Shown here: one piece after another, positions 32,158-41,065 of the stretch
Numbering within the stretch: the first letter of the stretch is position 1
Layout: every line of letters begins with the position of its first letter
Translations under genes and position numbers: made by a program
Notes under the pieces: generated by a model
The model's database searches: none
Told to the model about the DNA's origin: nothing
Seen by the model: only the letters and a program-made list of their open reading frames with translations
Source: Patescibacteria group bacterium
GTDB taxonomy: Bacteria > Patescibacteriota > Gracilibacteria > UM-FILTER-43-11
Reading direction: 5' to 3'
Length of the DNA stretch: 46,604 nucleotides
Assembly: GCA_018825145.1 (NCBI GenBank)
Contig: JAHJFD010000034.1
Span: 1-46,604 of the forward strand

Positions 32158-34182
32158 ATGGCAGGTAACACAAAACAAAAACTCGCCAGGAAATTTCTCA
32201 GCATTCTGATGCTTGGACTTTTTGTGTTCAGCGCCCCTCTGGCCTTAGCCCAGGACGGCAGTGAAACCGGCGAAGGAAATGACACCCTATTTGAACCGGT
32301 TGAAAAACAGATCATTCAGCTTACCGACGAAGGAACTCAGGATGACTGGGGTATTTCAGAATTTGAAACCGCCGGACTCAAATTCCTGATCCGGGGAAAG
32401 GAAGCACTAACCTGGTCACTCAGTATCGAAGACGGGGGCTTCCACAACGCGGCCATCGAAAAAAGCTACAACAAAGTCCTGACTATCGTAAACAGTCTTT
32501 TCATTCTGGGCATGCTGGCCATTGCCATTATGTGGATGTTTTCCATTCTGATTCCACGCAAATATCTGAAGAAAGTCATTCTGGTTTACAGTCTGGCAGT
32601 GATCTTCATCAATTTTGCCCTGCCAGTAAACCAGCTGTTTATTGACGGAACAAATCTTCTTCAGAAAACCCTGCTGACGGAAAAAGACGGGACCATTCAG
32701 ATTACTGATATAGTGCAGACTCCCGCCTACAGCGAAGCGCTCAGCTTCCGGAATCAGGGTAACAACAGCGTGGCTAACAAAAAACAAATCGAACCGATAA
32801 CCCTGAAGATCGCCGACGCCGAAGGCGAAACAACCTTAATCGGAAAAATCCGCGTGCCCCAGGGGGAAGAAATCAATGAAGAAGTCATCTCCCTGAACAA
32901 TCAGGAGATTTCTCTGCTGAAGAGCACCCCTTTCAACATCTATCAGGAGCAGACCCTCTTCCGATTTTTACTTCTGGTGGCAACAGGCATCGCTTACTTT
33001 ATCATCGCTCTCATCTTCGTTCTCAGGATTGTGATCCTATGGGCCCTGCTGATTCTTTCACCGATTTTGCTGCTGCTCGCGATCTTCCGGAGCACGCGCG
33101 GCTGGTTCCTGAACTGGCTAAGTATGTATGGACGCTGGCTACTCATCGGCCCACTGACCGCGCTTGGCATTGCCGTCATCGTAAATGTCTGGCAGCTGAG
33201 CGGCCTGCCGATTTCTGTCAGCGAAACCTACACGCCCGCGGTTTTTTCGGCCGAAAAGGTGTCTAACATTGTCTTTTATCTTCCCGGCAAAGACACCGCC
33301 AACACCCTGAGCAATACCCAGGAAATGATGGAATACATCATCTTCCTGATCATGTTATACCTGCCGATCTTTCTTGGCTTCACCCTTACCCGCAGAAAAG
33401 TTCTGCATGAAAGCCTGGTGGCAGTCACCAAAAAACTGATCAGCAATTCGCAGATTTCTCAGCAGCAGCTGATTCAGCAGGCCCTGGCCATTCAGGAAAA
33501 GGACGAAGAAAAAAGAGAACGGCCCATGGGCATTGTCGATAGCTTCAGACATCTGGTAAATGACAAAATAGGACTCTTTGCCGAAACAGCCATGCCGGTA
33601 CACAAACTGAAAATCAGTCCCGAAACACCAAGCGCTCCGCTCCCGACAGCCTCTAACTTTCTGCCGGAAAACCTTAGTCAGATGCCCGTTCCGAAAATGC
33701 TTGAATTGCTTGGTATGCAGAAAAATTCCAAAGCCAGCCACAAAAAAGTAATCGAAAAAATGGCCTTCACGGAATCCATCGCGGACAAAAAAGAAAAAGG
33801 GCAGACAATGGCCGTGATGCACGAAATTGAGGCCAGGGCCGGCGAAAAAGACAAAGAAGCACTGGCCATTATGCAGCAGATAGAAACAATAAGGGAAACC
33901 TGCCCACTAAATAACCTGCCAACACCGGCAGCTGAGGTTCACGTGGAAGGCGCGCGTCCGGAATCCGTTTCCAGCATAAACATCAACGTGAACGACGCCA
34001 GGCCCGAGAAAGACCGGAAAGTGCGCGACTCCAGCTTCGGTTCCAAAAGTGAAGAAAAAGGCAAAAAGTCGACAGGTTCCGAAAAGTCACAGCCCCCTTC
34101 GGAGAAAGATGAGGAAAAGAAGCAGAAGGAGGATCAAGAAAATTCAGATCCCACCAATGAGGAAGAACTAACGACTAAATAA
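32158..34182 (+). CDS. VirB6/TrbL-like polytopic secretion protein
   Basis: 674 residues. Signal peptide (FLSILMLGLFVFSAPLALAQ), an extracellular part, two membrane helices (~105-165), a second outside loop, then a hydrophobic block (~265-345: LLLVATGIAYFIIALIFVLRIVILWALLILSPILLLLAIF and a further helix) and a last helix near 390-410. The remaining ~260 residues are cytosolic, Glu/Lys-rich and probably disordered. The layout of several helices with a long polar tail, next to VirB2-like genes, fits the VirB6/TrbL inner-membrane component of type IV secretion. No catalytic motif. First gene of a four-gene plus-strand cluster. Confidence 0.65.
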   Translation: MAGNTKQKLARKFLSILMLGLFVFSAPLALAQDGSETGEGNDTLFEPVEKQIIQLTDEGTQDDWGISEFETAGLKFLIRGKEALTWSLSIEDGGFHNAAIEKSYNKVLTIVNSLFILGMLAIAIMWMFSILIPRKYLKKVILVYSLAVIFINFALPVNQLFIDGTNLLQKTLLTEKDGTIQITDIVQTPAYSEALSFRNQGNNSVANKKQIEPITLKIADAEGETTLIGKIRVPQGEEINEEVISLNNQEISLLKSTPFNIYQEQTLFRFLLLVATGIAYFIIALIFVLRIVILWALLILSPILLLLAIFRSTRGWFLNWLSMYGRWLLIGPLTALGIAVIVNVWQLSGLPISVSETYTPAVFSAEKVSNIVFYLPGKDTANTLSNTQEMMEYIIFLIMLYLPIFLGFTLTRRKVLHESLVAVTKKLISNSQISQQQLIQQALAIQEKDEEKRERPMGIVDSFRHLVNDKIGLFAETAMPVHKLKISPETPSAPLPTASNFLPENLSQMPVPKMLELLGMQKNSKASHKKVIEKMAFTESIADKKEKGQTMAVMHEIEARAGEKDKEALAIMQQIETIRETCPLNNLPTPAAEVHVEGARPESVSSININVNDARPEKDRKVRDSSFGSKSEEKGKKSTGSEKSQPPSEKDEEKKQKEDQENSDPTNEEELTTK

Positions 34183-34215
34183 GTAATAACTAATGATTAA
34201 TAATTAATAAGTGCC

Positions 34216-34710
34216 ATGCAAACTGAACTCGGACAAGTAAATAACTTCGGCGAATTCATATCTCTGATCTGGGCCTTCGGCTCACGGGCCATTATTGCCT
34301 TTGCGATTTTCTTCATTGTACTGGGTGCCTTTTATTACATTGCCTCCGCCGGTAACGAAGAAAAAATCGAACAGGGAAAAGAAATGGTCTACGGCAGTCT
34401 GATTGCGATTGCGATTGTTCTGCTCTCCGGCGTTCTGATAAGAATTCTGCACCAGCCAACTCAGGGTGTGATAGGCCATCTATCCGAACTGCCGGAAGTA
34501 ATAGGCAACGCCACCAATATTCTCGTCAGCCTGATCGGAGCCTTCAGCTTCCTGATGCTGGCTTACGCTGGTTTCCTGTATTTAACGGGAGGTGGTGAAA
34601 AAACAAGAATCATGAAAGCCCATCGCGCTTTTGCCTACTCAATTTATGGGTTAATTGTGGGCGTTCTCGCTTATGGAATAGCCAATACCGTCATTAAATT
34701 TTTAATTTAA
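34216..34710 (+). CDS. Small four-helix membrane protein, tandem VirB2/TrbC-like
   Basis: 164 residues with two copies of a two-helix unit. The first is IIAFAIFFIVLGAFYYIASAGNEEKIEQGKEMVYGSLIAIAIVLLSGVLI; the second is LVSLIGAFSFLMLAYAGFLYLTGGGEKTRIMKAHRAFAYSIYGLIVGVLAYGIA. Each has a G(N/G)E(E/K)-type polar turn between helices, as in VirB2/TrbC pilins. This looks like an internal duplication of the single-unit protein encoded next. It may be a pilin or a membrane pore part. No signal peptide is evident. Confidence 0.65.
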   Translation: MQTELGQVNNFGEFISLIWAFGSRAIIAFAIFFIVLGAFYYIASAGNEEKIEQGKEMVYGSLIAIAIVLLSGVLIRILHQPTQGVIGHLSELPEVIGNATNILVSLIGAFSFLMLAYAGFLYLTGGGEKTRIMKAHRAFAYSIYGLIVGVLAYGIANTVIKFLI

Positions 34711-34720
34711 TTGAGACCTC

Positions 34721-35083
34721 ATGATAAAAGAAATATGGCACTCCATCATAGGTACTGCTTACGCCCAGAATCTGATCCCCTGTGAAGACGGAACCATGGC
34801 CGACCCAACCGTTGGATGCACGGAAACGCCCAAAGCGATCGTCAGCACACAGTCGGAAATACTCAGTATTATTCTGAAGACAGCTGATTCCGTAGTTACT
34901 GTAGCTGTAGCCGCATCAGTGATAGTTCTGATTTACGGCGGCATCGTTTATGCCATAAGTATGGGGAACGAAGACAGGATAAAAACCGCCAAGAATATTA
35001 TTTTCTGGAGCACTTTCGGACTGATCGTCACTCTGCTGGCTAAATACATCGTGACGGCCGTACTGGTAATTATTACCCAATAA
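34721..35083 (+). CDS. VirB2/TrbC-like pilin-type protein
   Basis: 120 residues. A short N-terminus with an AQN cleavage-like site (TAYAQN) is followed by a small loop containing two cysteines (PCEDGTMADPTVGC) and then two helices (VVTVAVAASVIVLIYGGIVYAI and IIFWSTFGLIVTLLAKYIVTAVLVII) joined by SMGNEDRIKTAKN. The GNEDRIKTAKN turn matches the other two VirB2-like proteins of the cluster. The two cysteines may form a disulphide outside the cell. Confidence 0.7.
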   Translation: MIKEIWHSIIGTAYAQNLIPCEDGTMADPTVGCTETPKAIVSTQSEILSIILKTADSVVTVAVAASVIVLIYGGIVYAISMGNEDRIKTAKNIIFWSTFGLIVTLLAKYIVTAVLVIITQ

Positions 35084-35119
35084 TAATTTAATCTGTCCAT
35101 AAATTTTTCTCTTTCCCTC

Positions 35120-35147
35120 TTGTTCGCGCACCATAAACTTGTATAAT
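35120..35147 (+). promoter_or_regulatory. Internal promoter before the MopE-like/VirB2-like gene
   Basis: TTGTTC (35120-35125), a 16-nt spacer and TATAAT (35142-35147), 17 nt before the first ATG. This gene may be expressed separately from those upstream. Confidence 0.65.
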
Positions 35148-35164
35148 TTTTTTGAACAATAAAA

Positions 35165-35860
35165 ATGATAAAAATGTCTAAAACCATAAAGCGAATTCTC
35201 AGTTTTGGCGCTCTTGCCCTCTTTTTCATCGCTTTCCTGGCTCCGGTAACCTTGGCGCAGGGTGTGGAGTGTGACTCTGACGCAGATGGCTTCATCAGCT
35301 TTCCCGCGAGCGGCGCGGATGTTATTTTGGGTGAAGGAGTGAACGTAAACGGTAACTATTCAGCGGCTGAATGGGCCAATCTTTTTGAAACCTTTAAAAA
35401 CGATCCGGCCGCCGAGTCCTTGTGTTCCGCTCTGAATTTTAAAAAAGGCGCCGAACCAACCCGCTGTGACAAATCCCTAATCAGTCCAAACTCCGGTGTT
35501 TTTGACCCTTCACAAGCTGAATCCGTCCAGGGCAATACGGTTTACCCGACAGCCTTCGACAAACCTGACAACGGTATTGACGAAAACTGTGACGGAGCCG
35601 ACGGCAAGCTGATTGAAGGCGGAGAAACCGGAACAAATCTGGGAAGCCTGGCTGATCGTGTGGTATATATGCTGAGCCGCGCTGTTGTCGTCATCTCAGT
35701 CATCGTTCTGATATGGGGAGGAATCCTGTACAGTACTGCCACCGGTGACGAACGAAAAACTTCCAAAGCAAGAAAAGCAATTATTGGAGCCATTATCGGG
35801 CTCGCGATCGGCCTGCTGGCGCCGTCCATCGCTGCTTTCATCATAGCCAGCCTGGCATAG
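35165..35860 (+). CDS. VirB2-like membrane protein with N-terminal MopE-type metal-binding segment
   Basis: 231 residues; the start may be MSKTIKRIL 9 nt further in. Signal peptide ends near TLAQG. The extracellular part begins ECDSDADGFISFP and ends with GIDENCDGADG. That pair of Asp/Asn-rich cysteine motifs resembles the calcium/metal-binding repeats of MopE-like proteins. The last ~80 residues form a VirB2-like two-helix unit (VVYMLSRAVVVISVIVLIWGGILYSTATGDERKTSKARKAIIGAIIGLAIGLLAPSIAAFIIAS). The fusion suggests a pilin whose exposed part binds calcium. Followed by a terminator. Confidence 0.7.
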   Translation: MIKMSKTIKRILSFGALALFFIAFLAPVTLAQGVECDSDADGFISFPASGADVILGEGVNVNGNYSAAEWANLFETFKNDPAAESLCSALNFKKGAEPTRCDKSLISPNSGVFDPSQAESVQGNTVYPTAFDKPDNGIDENCDGADGKLIEGGETGTNLGSLADRVVYMLSRAVVVISVIVLIWGGILYSTATGDERKTSKARKAIIGAIIGLAIGLLAPSIAAFIIASLA

Positions 35861-35885
35861 CCAACAAAAACAAAAAGAAAAGAAG

Positions 35886-35923
35886 AAGCCTGTCGCACTT
35901 TTAGAAGAAATGACGGGCTTTTT
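35886..35923 (+). terminator. Intrinsic terminator after the secretion gene cluster
   Basis: A stem of AAGCCTGTC with GACGGGCTT (one G-U pair), a 17-nt loop, then a run of T. It starts 26 nt after the stop of the VirB2-like gene. Confidence 0.75.
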
Positions 35924-36053
35924 CATTATTCTTTGTCAGGTGTTGAACTTGAATTTTATGGGTATTGCCATGACTTAAAAGCCCTCGGTAGGATTCAATG
36001 GTTTCTTTGTCCGGTTCATTGCTAGAATATAATATTATTACTATTCTGTCAAC

Positions 36054-36082
36054 TTGCGGGTCCATCATTAATTGGATATAAT
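36054..36082 (+). promoter_or_regulatory. Promoter of the Fic gene
   Basis: TTGCGG (36054-36059), a 17-nt spacer and TATAAT (36077-36082), 27 nt before the ATG. A second AT-rich candidate (near 36026) is weaker. Confidence 0.6.
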
Positions 36083-36088
36083 TGGATA
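36069..36088 (+). repeat. Tandem TAATTGGATA over the -10 box
   Basis: Two exact adjoining 10-bp copies span the -10 box of the Fic promoter and could be a repressor site, perhaps for the HTH domain of Fic itself. Confidence 0.55.
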
Positions 36089-36109
36089 AAGTTAAAAAAT
36101 ATCCATTTT

Positions 36110-37204
36110 ATGCAACACTTATTGGAAAAATTCAAATTCACAAAACAACAGGCGCGTGATTTTCAGCAGATGCTCCGCCAACTCGATGAATTCAAAGGGT
36201 TCTGGAAAGGCCATCTAAACATCAGTCCCCAGATTCTGAACCGGCTGAAAAAGTTCGCCCTCATCACCTCCACGGGTGCTTCCACCCGCATTGAAGGCGC
36301 CGATCTTTCCGACGAGGAAGTGAAAAAACTGCTGGCAGGGTTAAAAATTCGGAAACTGCGTGACCGAAGCCAACAGGAAGTGGCAGGTTACGCCGAACTG
36401 ACCAGGCTGATTTTCGACCATTACAAAGAAATCCGGTGGAATGAAAATGAAATTAAACATTTTCATAAAATCCTGCTCCGTTACTCCGAAAAAGACCGTC
36501 ATCATCTGGGGGAATACAAAAAGGGGTCAAATGCCGTGGTTGCCCGGGGCGCCGAAGGTCATGAAACAGTTATCTTCAACCCCACACCTCCATATCTCAC
36601 AGCGAAAGAGATGAAAGAACTGATCGCCTTTACCAAAGAAAGCCTTAAAACAAAGGAAATTCATCCGCTTTTAATCATCGGGCATTTTGTGGGCGAGTTT
36701 TTGGCCATTCACCCCTTTCAGGATGGCAATGGAAGACTTTCCCGTGCTTTGACGAACCTCCTGCTATTACAGGAAGGATATTCCTATGTGCAGTATGTTT
36801 CGCTGGAAAAAATAATTGAGGACCGGAAAGAAAATTACTACGTCGCCCTGCGAAAAAGCCAGCAGAACAGAGGTAAGGATAGTCAGGATATTGCTCCCTG
36901 GATCGAGTTCTTCCTATCCGTTCTCATCGAACAGACCAAACACGCCAAAGCCCTTCTGGAACGAAAAAACGTGGAAGAAGAGCTTTCGGAAAATCAGATG
37001 GCCGTCCTTCGCCTTCTGCAATCAGAGGGCGCAGGATTGCCCGTAAAAGAACTGGTTAAAAGAACCGGAATTAACCGCAATACCGTCCGCAAAGCGCTGG
37101 AACGGCTAAGGAATTCACAACTGGTCAAACAGATCGGTTTGGGCAGGGCGGCCAAGTGGAGGGCTTGGGCACGCCATCAAAAACCCGATAAATCCTCAAT
37201 CTGA
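36110..37204 (+). CDS. Fic-domain protein with C-terminal winged helix
   Basis: 364 residues. The catalytic Fic motif [12 protein letters not shown] lies at ~200-211, with all key residues (His, Asp, Gly-Asn-Gly-Arg). An N-terminal inhibitory motif STRIEG (~63-68) probably blocks ATP binding in cis, as in class II Fic proteins. The N-terminal ~40 residues are a Fic_N-like helical part; residues ~290-355 are a helix-turn-helix ([30 protein letters not shown]). Fic enzymes AMPylate protein targets; the target is unknown. The gene runs convergently into uvrB, overlapping its last 28 nt. No toxin-antitoxin partner is visible beside it. Confidence 0.9.
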   Translation: MQHLLEKFKFTKQQARDFQQMLRQLDEFKGFWKGHLNISPQILNRLKKFALITSTGASTRIEGADLSDEEVKKLLAGLKIRKLRDRSQQEVAGYAELTRLIFDHYKEIRWNENEIKHFHKILLRYSEKDRHHLGEYKKGSNAVVARGAEGHETVIFNPTPPYLTAKEMKELIAFTKESLKTKEIHPLLIIGHFVGEFLAIHPFQDGNGRLSRALTNLLLLQEGYSYVQYVSLEKIIEDRKENYYVALRKSQQNRGKDSQDIAPWIEFFLSVLIEQTKHAKALLERKNVEEELSENQMAVLRLLQSEGAGLPVKELVKRTGINRNTVRKALERLRNSQLVKQIGLGRAAKWRAWARHQKPDKSSI

Positions 37205-39132
37205 TCGCGAAGTTCAGCGGCCTTCTCAAATTCAAGATTGTCGGAAGCCAGTTCCATCTGGCGACTGAGTTCTTCGATAAGCCTTTTTCGCTCTTCAGCC
37301 GGCACCTGCTCTTTGTTGTATTTCTTTTTGGGTTTGTGTGTGTGCTGGGCAATATCTTTAACAGCTTTGACGATAGTCTGCGGAGTAATACCATGCTTCT
37401 TGTTGTACTGTTCCTGAATGGTGCGACGCCGGTTCGTCTCATCGATCGCCGCTTTCATGGCATCTGTCATGACGTCCCCATACATGATCACATGACCATT
37501 CACGTTGCGCGCCGCGCGGCCGGTGGTTTGAATCAGAGCGTCACGGGAACGCAAAAAGCCCTGCTTGTCTGCATCCAGAATAGCAATCAGCGATACTTCC
37601 GGAAGGTCCAGTCCTTCGCGCAGCAAATTGATCCCGACCACAATATCGATATTACCCAGACGAAGATCACGAAGTACCTCTATGCGCTCCAGCGTGTCGA
37701 CTTCGGAGTGAAGATACTTGGCTTTTAAATCCGCCTCGACCAGATAATCAGTCAGCTTTTCAGCGGATTTTTTGGTTAGCGTGGTAATGAGCACGCGCTC
37801 TTTCCTTTCCAGAACTTTCCGGATTTCTTCCAGCAAGTCGTCAATCTGATGTTTGGTCGGCCGAACTTCCACAGTGGGATCTACAAGGCCGGTGGGACGG
37901 ATAATCTGTTCGACAATATTCTTTTTGCCGCTGTGCTCTTTTTCGTAAACGGCAGGCGTGGCCGAAATATACACCACCTGATTCACGTGCTCCTCGAATT
38001 CCGAGAATTTGAGCGGGCGGTTGTCTAAACAGCTGGGCAACCTAAAGCCGTGTTCTACGAGAGTGGTTTTGCGGTTCAGATTCCCATTATGCATAGCATT
38101 GAGCTGAGGAATGGTCATGTGAGACTCATCAATGAACAGCAGGAAGTCATCCGGAAAGTAGTCCATTAAAGTTGAAGGCTGTTCGCCGGGCTCGCGGTTG
38201 TTCAGGTAACGCACATAGTTTTCGATTCCGGAGCAGTAACCCGTTTCGAGCATCATCTCGATGTCGTATTCGGTGCGGGTGAGCAGGCGCTGAGCTTCCA
38301 GTTCTTTTCCCATCATCTTGAGTTCCCTGTGGCGGACTTCCAGATCTTTCCTGATTTGCTCCACCGCATTCTTGATAGCCTCCTGCGTAGTTACGTTATG
38401 TTTAGCAGGGAAGATTTTGACCGAATCCATTTCTTTATAAACTTCACCTGTAAAGGAATCAGCCTCGGTGATGGCTTCGATATCATCACCAAAAAACTCG
38501 ATGCGGTACACGTTATCGGAGCTGGGCGGAAAGATTTCGACCGTGTCGCCCAGCACGTGAAACATGCCCTGCTTAAATTCCAGATGACTGCGGCGGTATT
38601 GCAGATCAGTTAGCTTGCGGAGTAGCTTGTCACGCTTGACCATTTCCCCCACCTTGAGTTCGATGGCCAGGTTTTCATACATACTTACATCGCCCAGGCC
38701 ATAGATGGCCGACACGGAAGCGACGATAAGAGTATCTTTGCGGGTAAGCAGGTTGTGCGTGGCCGCGTGCCGGAGCTTGTCGATCTCTTCGTTGATGGCG
38801 GAGTCTTTTTCTATATAGGTATCGGTCGCCGGCAGATACGCCTCAGGCTGGTAGTAATCGTAGTACGAAACAAAGTATGAGATGGCGTTATCGGGAAAAT
38901 ATTCCTGAAATTCACTGCAAAGCTGAGCCGCCAGCGTCTTATTGTGGGCCAGCACCAGAGTCGGCTTATTGATCTGCTGAACCAGATTGGCCATAGTGAA
39001 AGTCTTGCCCGAACCGGTCACGCCAAGCAGGGTTTGGTGCTTCTCCCCCTTATTCAGACCGGTCATCAGTTTTTCAATGGCTTTCGGCTGATCCCCCGTT
39101 GGTTTGTAGTCAGAGACTAGTTTGAATTCCAT
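37177..39132 (-). CDS. uvrB: Excinuclease ABC subunit B (UvrB)
   Basis: 651 residues, usual length. Walker [11 protein letters not shown], the [10 protein letters not shown] beta-hairpin region that holds the damaged strand, [12 protein letters not shown] (Walker B), RPTGLVDP, and the C-terminal helicase motifs [13 protein letters not shown] motif ends the protein ([28 protein letters not shown]), which contacts UvrC. It performs nucleotide-excision repair damage checking with UvrA and UvrC, which are not in this window. The start codon is only 7 nt from a -10 box. Confidence 0.96.
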   Translation of the reverse strand: MEFKLVSDYKPTGDQPKAIEKLMTGLNKGEKHQTLLGVTGSGKTFTMANLVQQINKPTLVLAHNKTLAAQLCSEFQEYFPDNAISYFVSYYDYYQPEAYLPATDTYIEKDSAINEEIDKLRHAATHNLLTRKDTLIVASVSAIYGLGDVSMYENLAIELKVGEMVKRDKLLRKLTDLQYRRSHLEFKQGMFHVLGDTVEIFPPSSDNVYRIEFFGDDIEAITEADSFTGEVYKEMDSVKIFPAKHNVTTQEAIKNAVEQIRKDLEVRHRELKMMGKELEAQRLLTRTEYDIEMMLETGYCSGIENYVRYLNNREPGEQPSTLMDYFPDDFLLFIDESHMTIPQLNAMHNGNLNRKTTLVEHGFRLPSCLDNRPLKFSEFEEHVNQVVYISATPAVYEKEHSGKKNIVEQIIRPTGLVDPTVEVRPTKHQIDDLLEEIRKVLERKERVLITTLTKKSAEKLTDYLVEADLKAKYLHSEVDTLERIEVLRDLRLGNIDIVVGINLLREGLDLPEVSLIAILDADKQGFLRSRDALIQTTGRAARNVNGHVIMYGDVMTDAMKAAIDETNRRRTIQEQYNKKHGITPQTIVKAVKDIAQHTHKPKKKYNKEQVPAEERKRLIEELSRQMELASDNLEFEKAAELRDQIEDLSGF

Positions 39133-39139
39133 CTAAGTA

Positions 39140-39168
39140 ATAATACATGACAGGTCTGGCAGGTTCAA
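39140..39168 (-). promoter_or_regulatory. Predicted leaderless promoter of uvrB
   Basis: TTGAAC (39168-39163), a 17-nt spacer, TATTAT (39145-39140), then 7 nt to the ATG at 39132. No LexA-type box is seen. Confidence 0.65.
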
Positions 39169-39176
39169 GCGCCTCC

Positions 39177-39185
39177 TGATATAAT
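39177..39185 (+). promoter_or_regulatory. Extended -10 of the htpX-like gene
   Basis: TGATATAAT, with 9 nt to the ATG at 39195. No good -35, as allowed by an extended -10; it predicts a leader of 0-3 nt. Confidence 0.55.
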
Positions 39186-39194
39186 TGGCGCGTT

Positions 39195-40103
39195 ATGTAC
39201 ACCCAAATCGACCAAAATAAGAGCAATACCCGAATTCTGATGTACCTGTTCATCGCCTTTTTCCTGCTGGTAGGCTACGGCTTTGGTTATGCATATACCG
39301 AAAGTCAGGATGCCGCCATCGGATTTATGGGGATTTTCGGCATTATCGCCATTATTTACGCAGGTGTAAGTTACTTTGCCGCCGGAAAGATTGCCCTGAG
39401 CATTACTGGGGCCACAAAAATCAAAAAAGAAGACAACCCCACCCTGTACCGGACGGTCGAGAATCTGGCGATTGCCGCCGGCGTTCCCACGCCCGACATT
39501 TACCTGATCAACGACACCGCCCTTAACGCTTTTGCCACCGGACGCGACCCCAAACATGCCAGCGTGGCCATCACCAAAGGACTTTTAGACCAACTGGAAA
39601 AACCTGAACTGGAAGGTGTGATGGCCCACGAACTTTCGCATATTCAGAATTTTGACATCCGCCTGCAGAGTATTACCGTTGCTCTGATCGGCCTGATCGC
39701 GCTGATTTCGGACATATTTTTGCGGAGCATGTTCTATGGCCGGAGATCGGACAGAAGATCAAGTGGAAAAGGCAGCGGCCTTCTGATCCTCATCGGCATT
39801 GTCCTTGCAATACTGTCGCCCATCATCGCCAAACTTATGCACCTGGCCATCAGCCGGCAGCGCGAATACCTGGCCGACGCCAGCGGCGCATTACTTACCC
39901 GCTACCCCGAAGGACTGGCCAGCGCACTTGAAAAAATAAAGGCCGACAAAGAACCGCTGGAAGCCGCCAACAAAGCCACCGCCCACATGTATATCGAAAA
40001 TCCTCTGCGCAATGAACAGGGCATGAAGTGGATGAACAGTCTTTTTTCCACACACCCCGACATCAATGACCGTATTGCCAGACTACGCGGTATGGTCCAA
40101 TAG
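39195..40103 (+). CDS. htpX: HtpX-like M48 membrane metalloprotease
   Basis: 302 residues. Zinc motif HELSH (~150) with a later glutamate in REYLADASGA. Two N-terminal helices (MYLFIAFFLLVGYGFGYAY, FMGIFGIIAIIYAGVSYF) and two further hydrophobic segments around 165-220. The C-terminus holds LFSTHPDINDRIARLR, standard for HtpX. It degrades damaged or misfolded membrane proteins, with the active site on the cytoplasmic side. It is divergent from uvrB over a 62-bp region with back-to-back promoters. Confidence 0.9.
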   Translation: MYTQIDQNKSNTRILMYLFIAFFLLVGYGFGYAYTESQDAAIGFMGIFGIIAIIYAGVSYFAAGKIALSITGATKIKKEDNPTLYRTVENLAIAAGVPTPDIYLINDTALNAFATGRDPKHASVAITKGLLDQLEKPELEGVMAHELSHIQNFDIRLQSITVALIGLIALISDIFLRSMFYGRRSDRRSSGKGSGLLILIGIVLAILSPIIAKLMHLAISRQREYLADASGALLTRYPEGLASALEKIKADKEPLEAANKATAHMYIENPLRNEQGMKWMNSLFSTHPDINDRIARLRGMVQ

Positions 40104-40127
40104 CTACCCAAGAGGTATATCAAAAAG

Positions 40128-40186
40128 TCTATATGCGAATCATATATAGATTATATATACGATTGTATATGTATTCGACATATGCC
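40128..40186. repeat. Imperfect inverted repeat between htpX and the glycan genes
   Basis: TATATGCGAATC near 40130 and the complement of TATTCGACATATG near 40173 form imperfect arms around a run of AT-rich ATATATA units. It could be an operator or a weak hairpin; no function is assigned. Confidence 0.4.
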
Positions 40187-40257
40187 CAAAAAGAGACCCT
40201 TAGGAGGTAGGGCAATTTTCTTTTCCCAAGCAATCAAAAATCGCATAGAATAAGACC

Positions 40258-41064
40258 ATGAAAAAGCAATTAGTTTATCTGAAAATACTGCAAATTGTCG
40301 TTGACGCCATCTTGATTCTGGCAGCATTTGCGTTGGCCTACTTTTTGCGCATCGGCTTTTACTTTTCCACTGAATTCTCCTTCCGGAATTACCTCCTCGT
40401 CGCCCTGATCACCCTTCCTTTTACCATGCTCTTCATGTTCTTCATAAGGGCATACAAGTTGTCTCAGCAAATCTGGAGCTGGCGGCATATTCAAAGGCTC
40501 ACATTTGTGGCGCTTGAGAACGTTTTTTTGTTTATGATCCTTTATTACTTCACTTTCCGCGAGTTCTTCAGCCGTCTGATTCTGATTTACCTATTCCTGC
40601 TCACTCTGGCTTTTCTGTTTATCTGGCATAATATCTTCCGGTGGATTTTAAAAAAGGCGTCCAGTAAAGAAATCGGCGTTTATCGCGCTCTTATTATCGG
40701 CACCAACAGACCGGCTGAGGTCATCGTACGCCTGCTGATCAGCGAAAAATCCCATATCAAACCCGTGGCCGCCATAAATGCTCACGGCGGAGGTAAAACT
40801 ATGATTTCCGGCATTCCAGTAGTCGGCAAAATGAATCTTTTTGAAAAAACCATCGCGGATCACGACATAGACATCATCATTCAGGTGGATCATCTGGAAC
40901 AGAGTCTGAACATCATCAACTACGCCCTGGCCAATAACATTAAATACCTGATGCCACCGGAACTGCTGGGTATTTTTCAGGGTCATCAGATCATCGAAGA
41001 AGTGGAAGGCATGCCGTTCCTGAAAGTGAATAAACATAAAAAATGGTGGAATTCAATTTGGTAA
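40258..41064 (+). CDS. Polyprenyl glycosylphosphotransferase-like protein lacking the catalytic domain
   Basis: 268 residues. Four or five N-terminal membrane helices (first KILQIVVDAILILAAFALAYFLRIGFYF) and then a Rossmann-like domain (VYRALIIGTNRPAEVIVRLLI ... GIPVVGKMNLFEKTIADHDIDIIIQV). This is the N-terminal half of WbaP/WcaJ-type sugar-1-phosphate transferases. The C-terminal sugar transferase domain is absent: the protein ends HKKWWNSIW just where it should begin. It may be a regulatory or partner subunit, or a truncated enzyme. It is followed after one base by a nucleotidyltransferase gene, so both probably serve surface glycan synthesis. Confidence 0.75.
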   Translation: MKKQLVYLKILQIVVDAILILAAFALAYFLRIGFYFSTEFSFRNYLLVALITLPFTMLFMFFIRAYKLSQQIWSWRHIQRLTFVALENVFLFMILYYFTFREFFSRLILIYLFLLTLAFLFIWHNIFRWILKKASSKEIGVYRALIIGTNRPAEVIVRLLISEKSHIKPVAAINAHGGGKTMISGIPVVGKMNLFEKTIADHDIDIIIQVDHLEQSLNIINYALANNIKYLMPPELLGIFQGHQIIEEVEGMPFLKVNKHKKWWNSIW

Positions 41065-41065
41065 C

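Noticed and set aside
40182-40253. 23-codon reading frame MPKKRPLGGRAIFF...
   Set aside because: No ribosome site or promoter of its own, and too short to judge; chance is likely.
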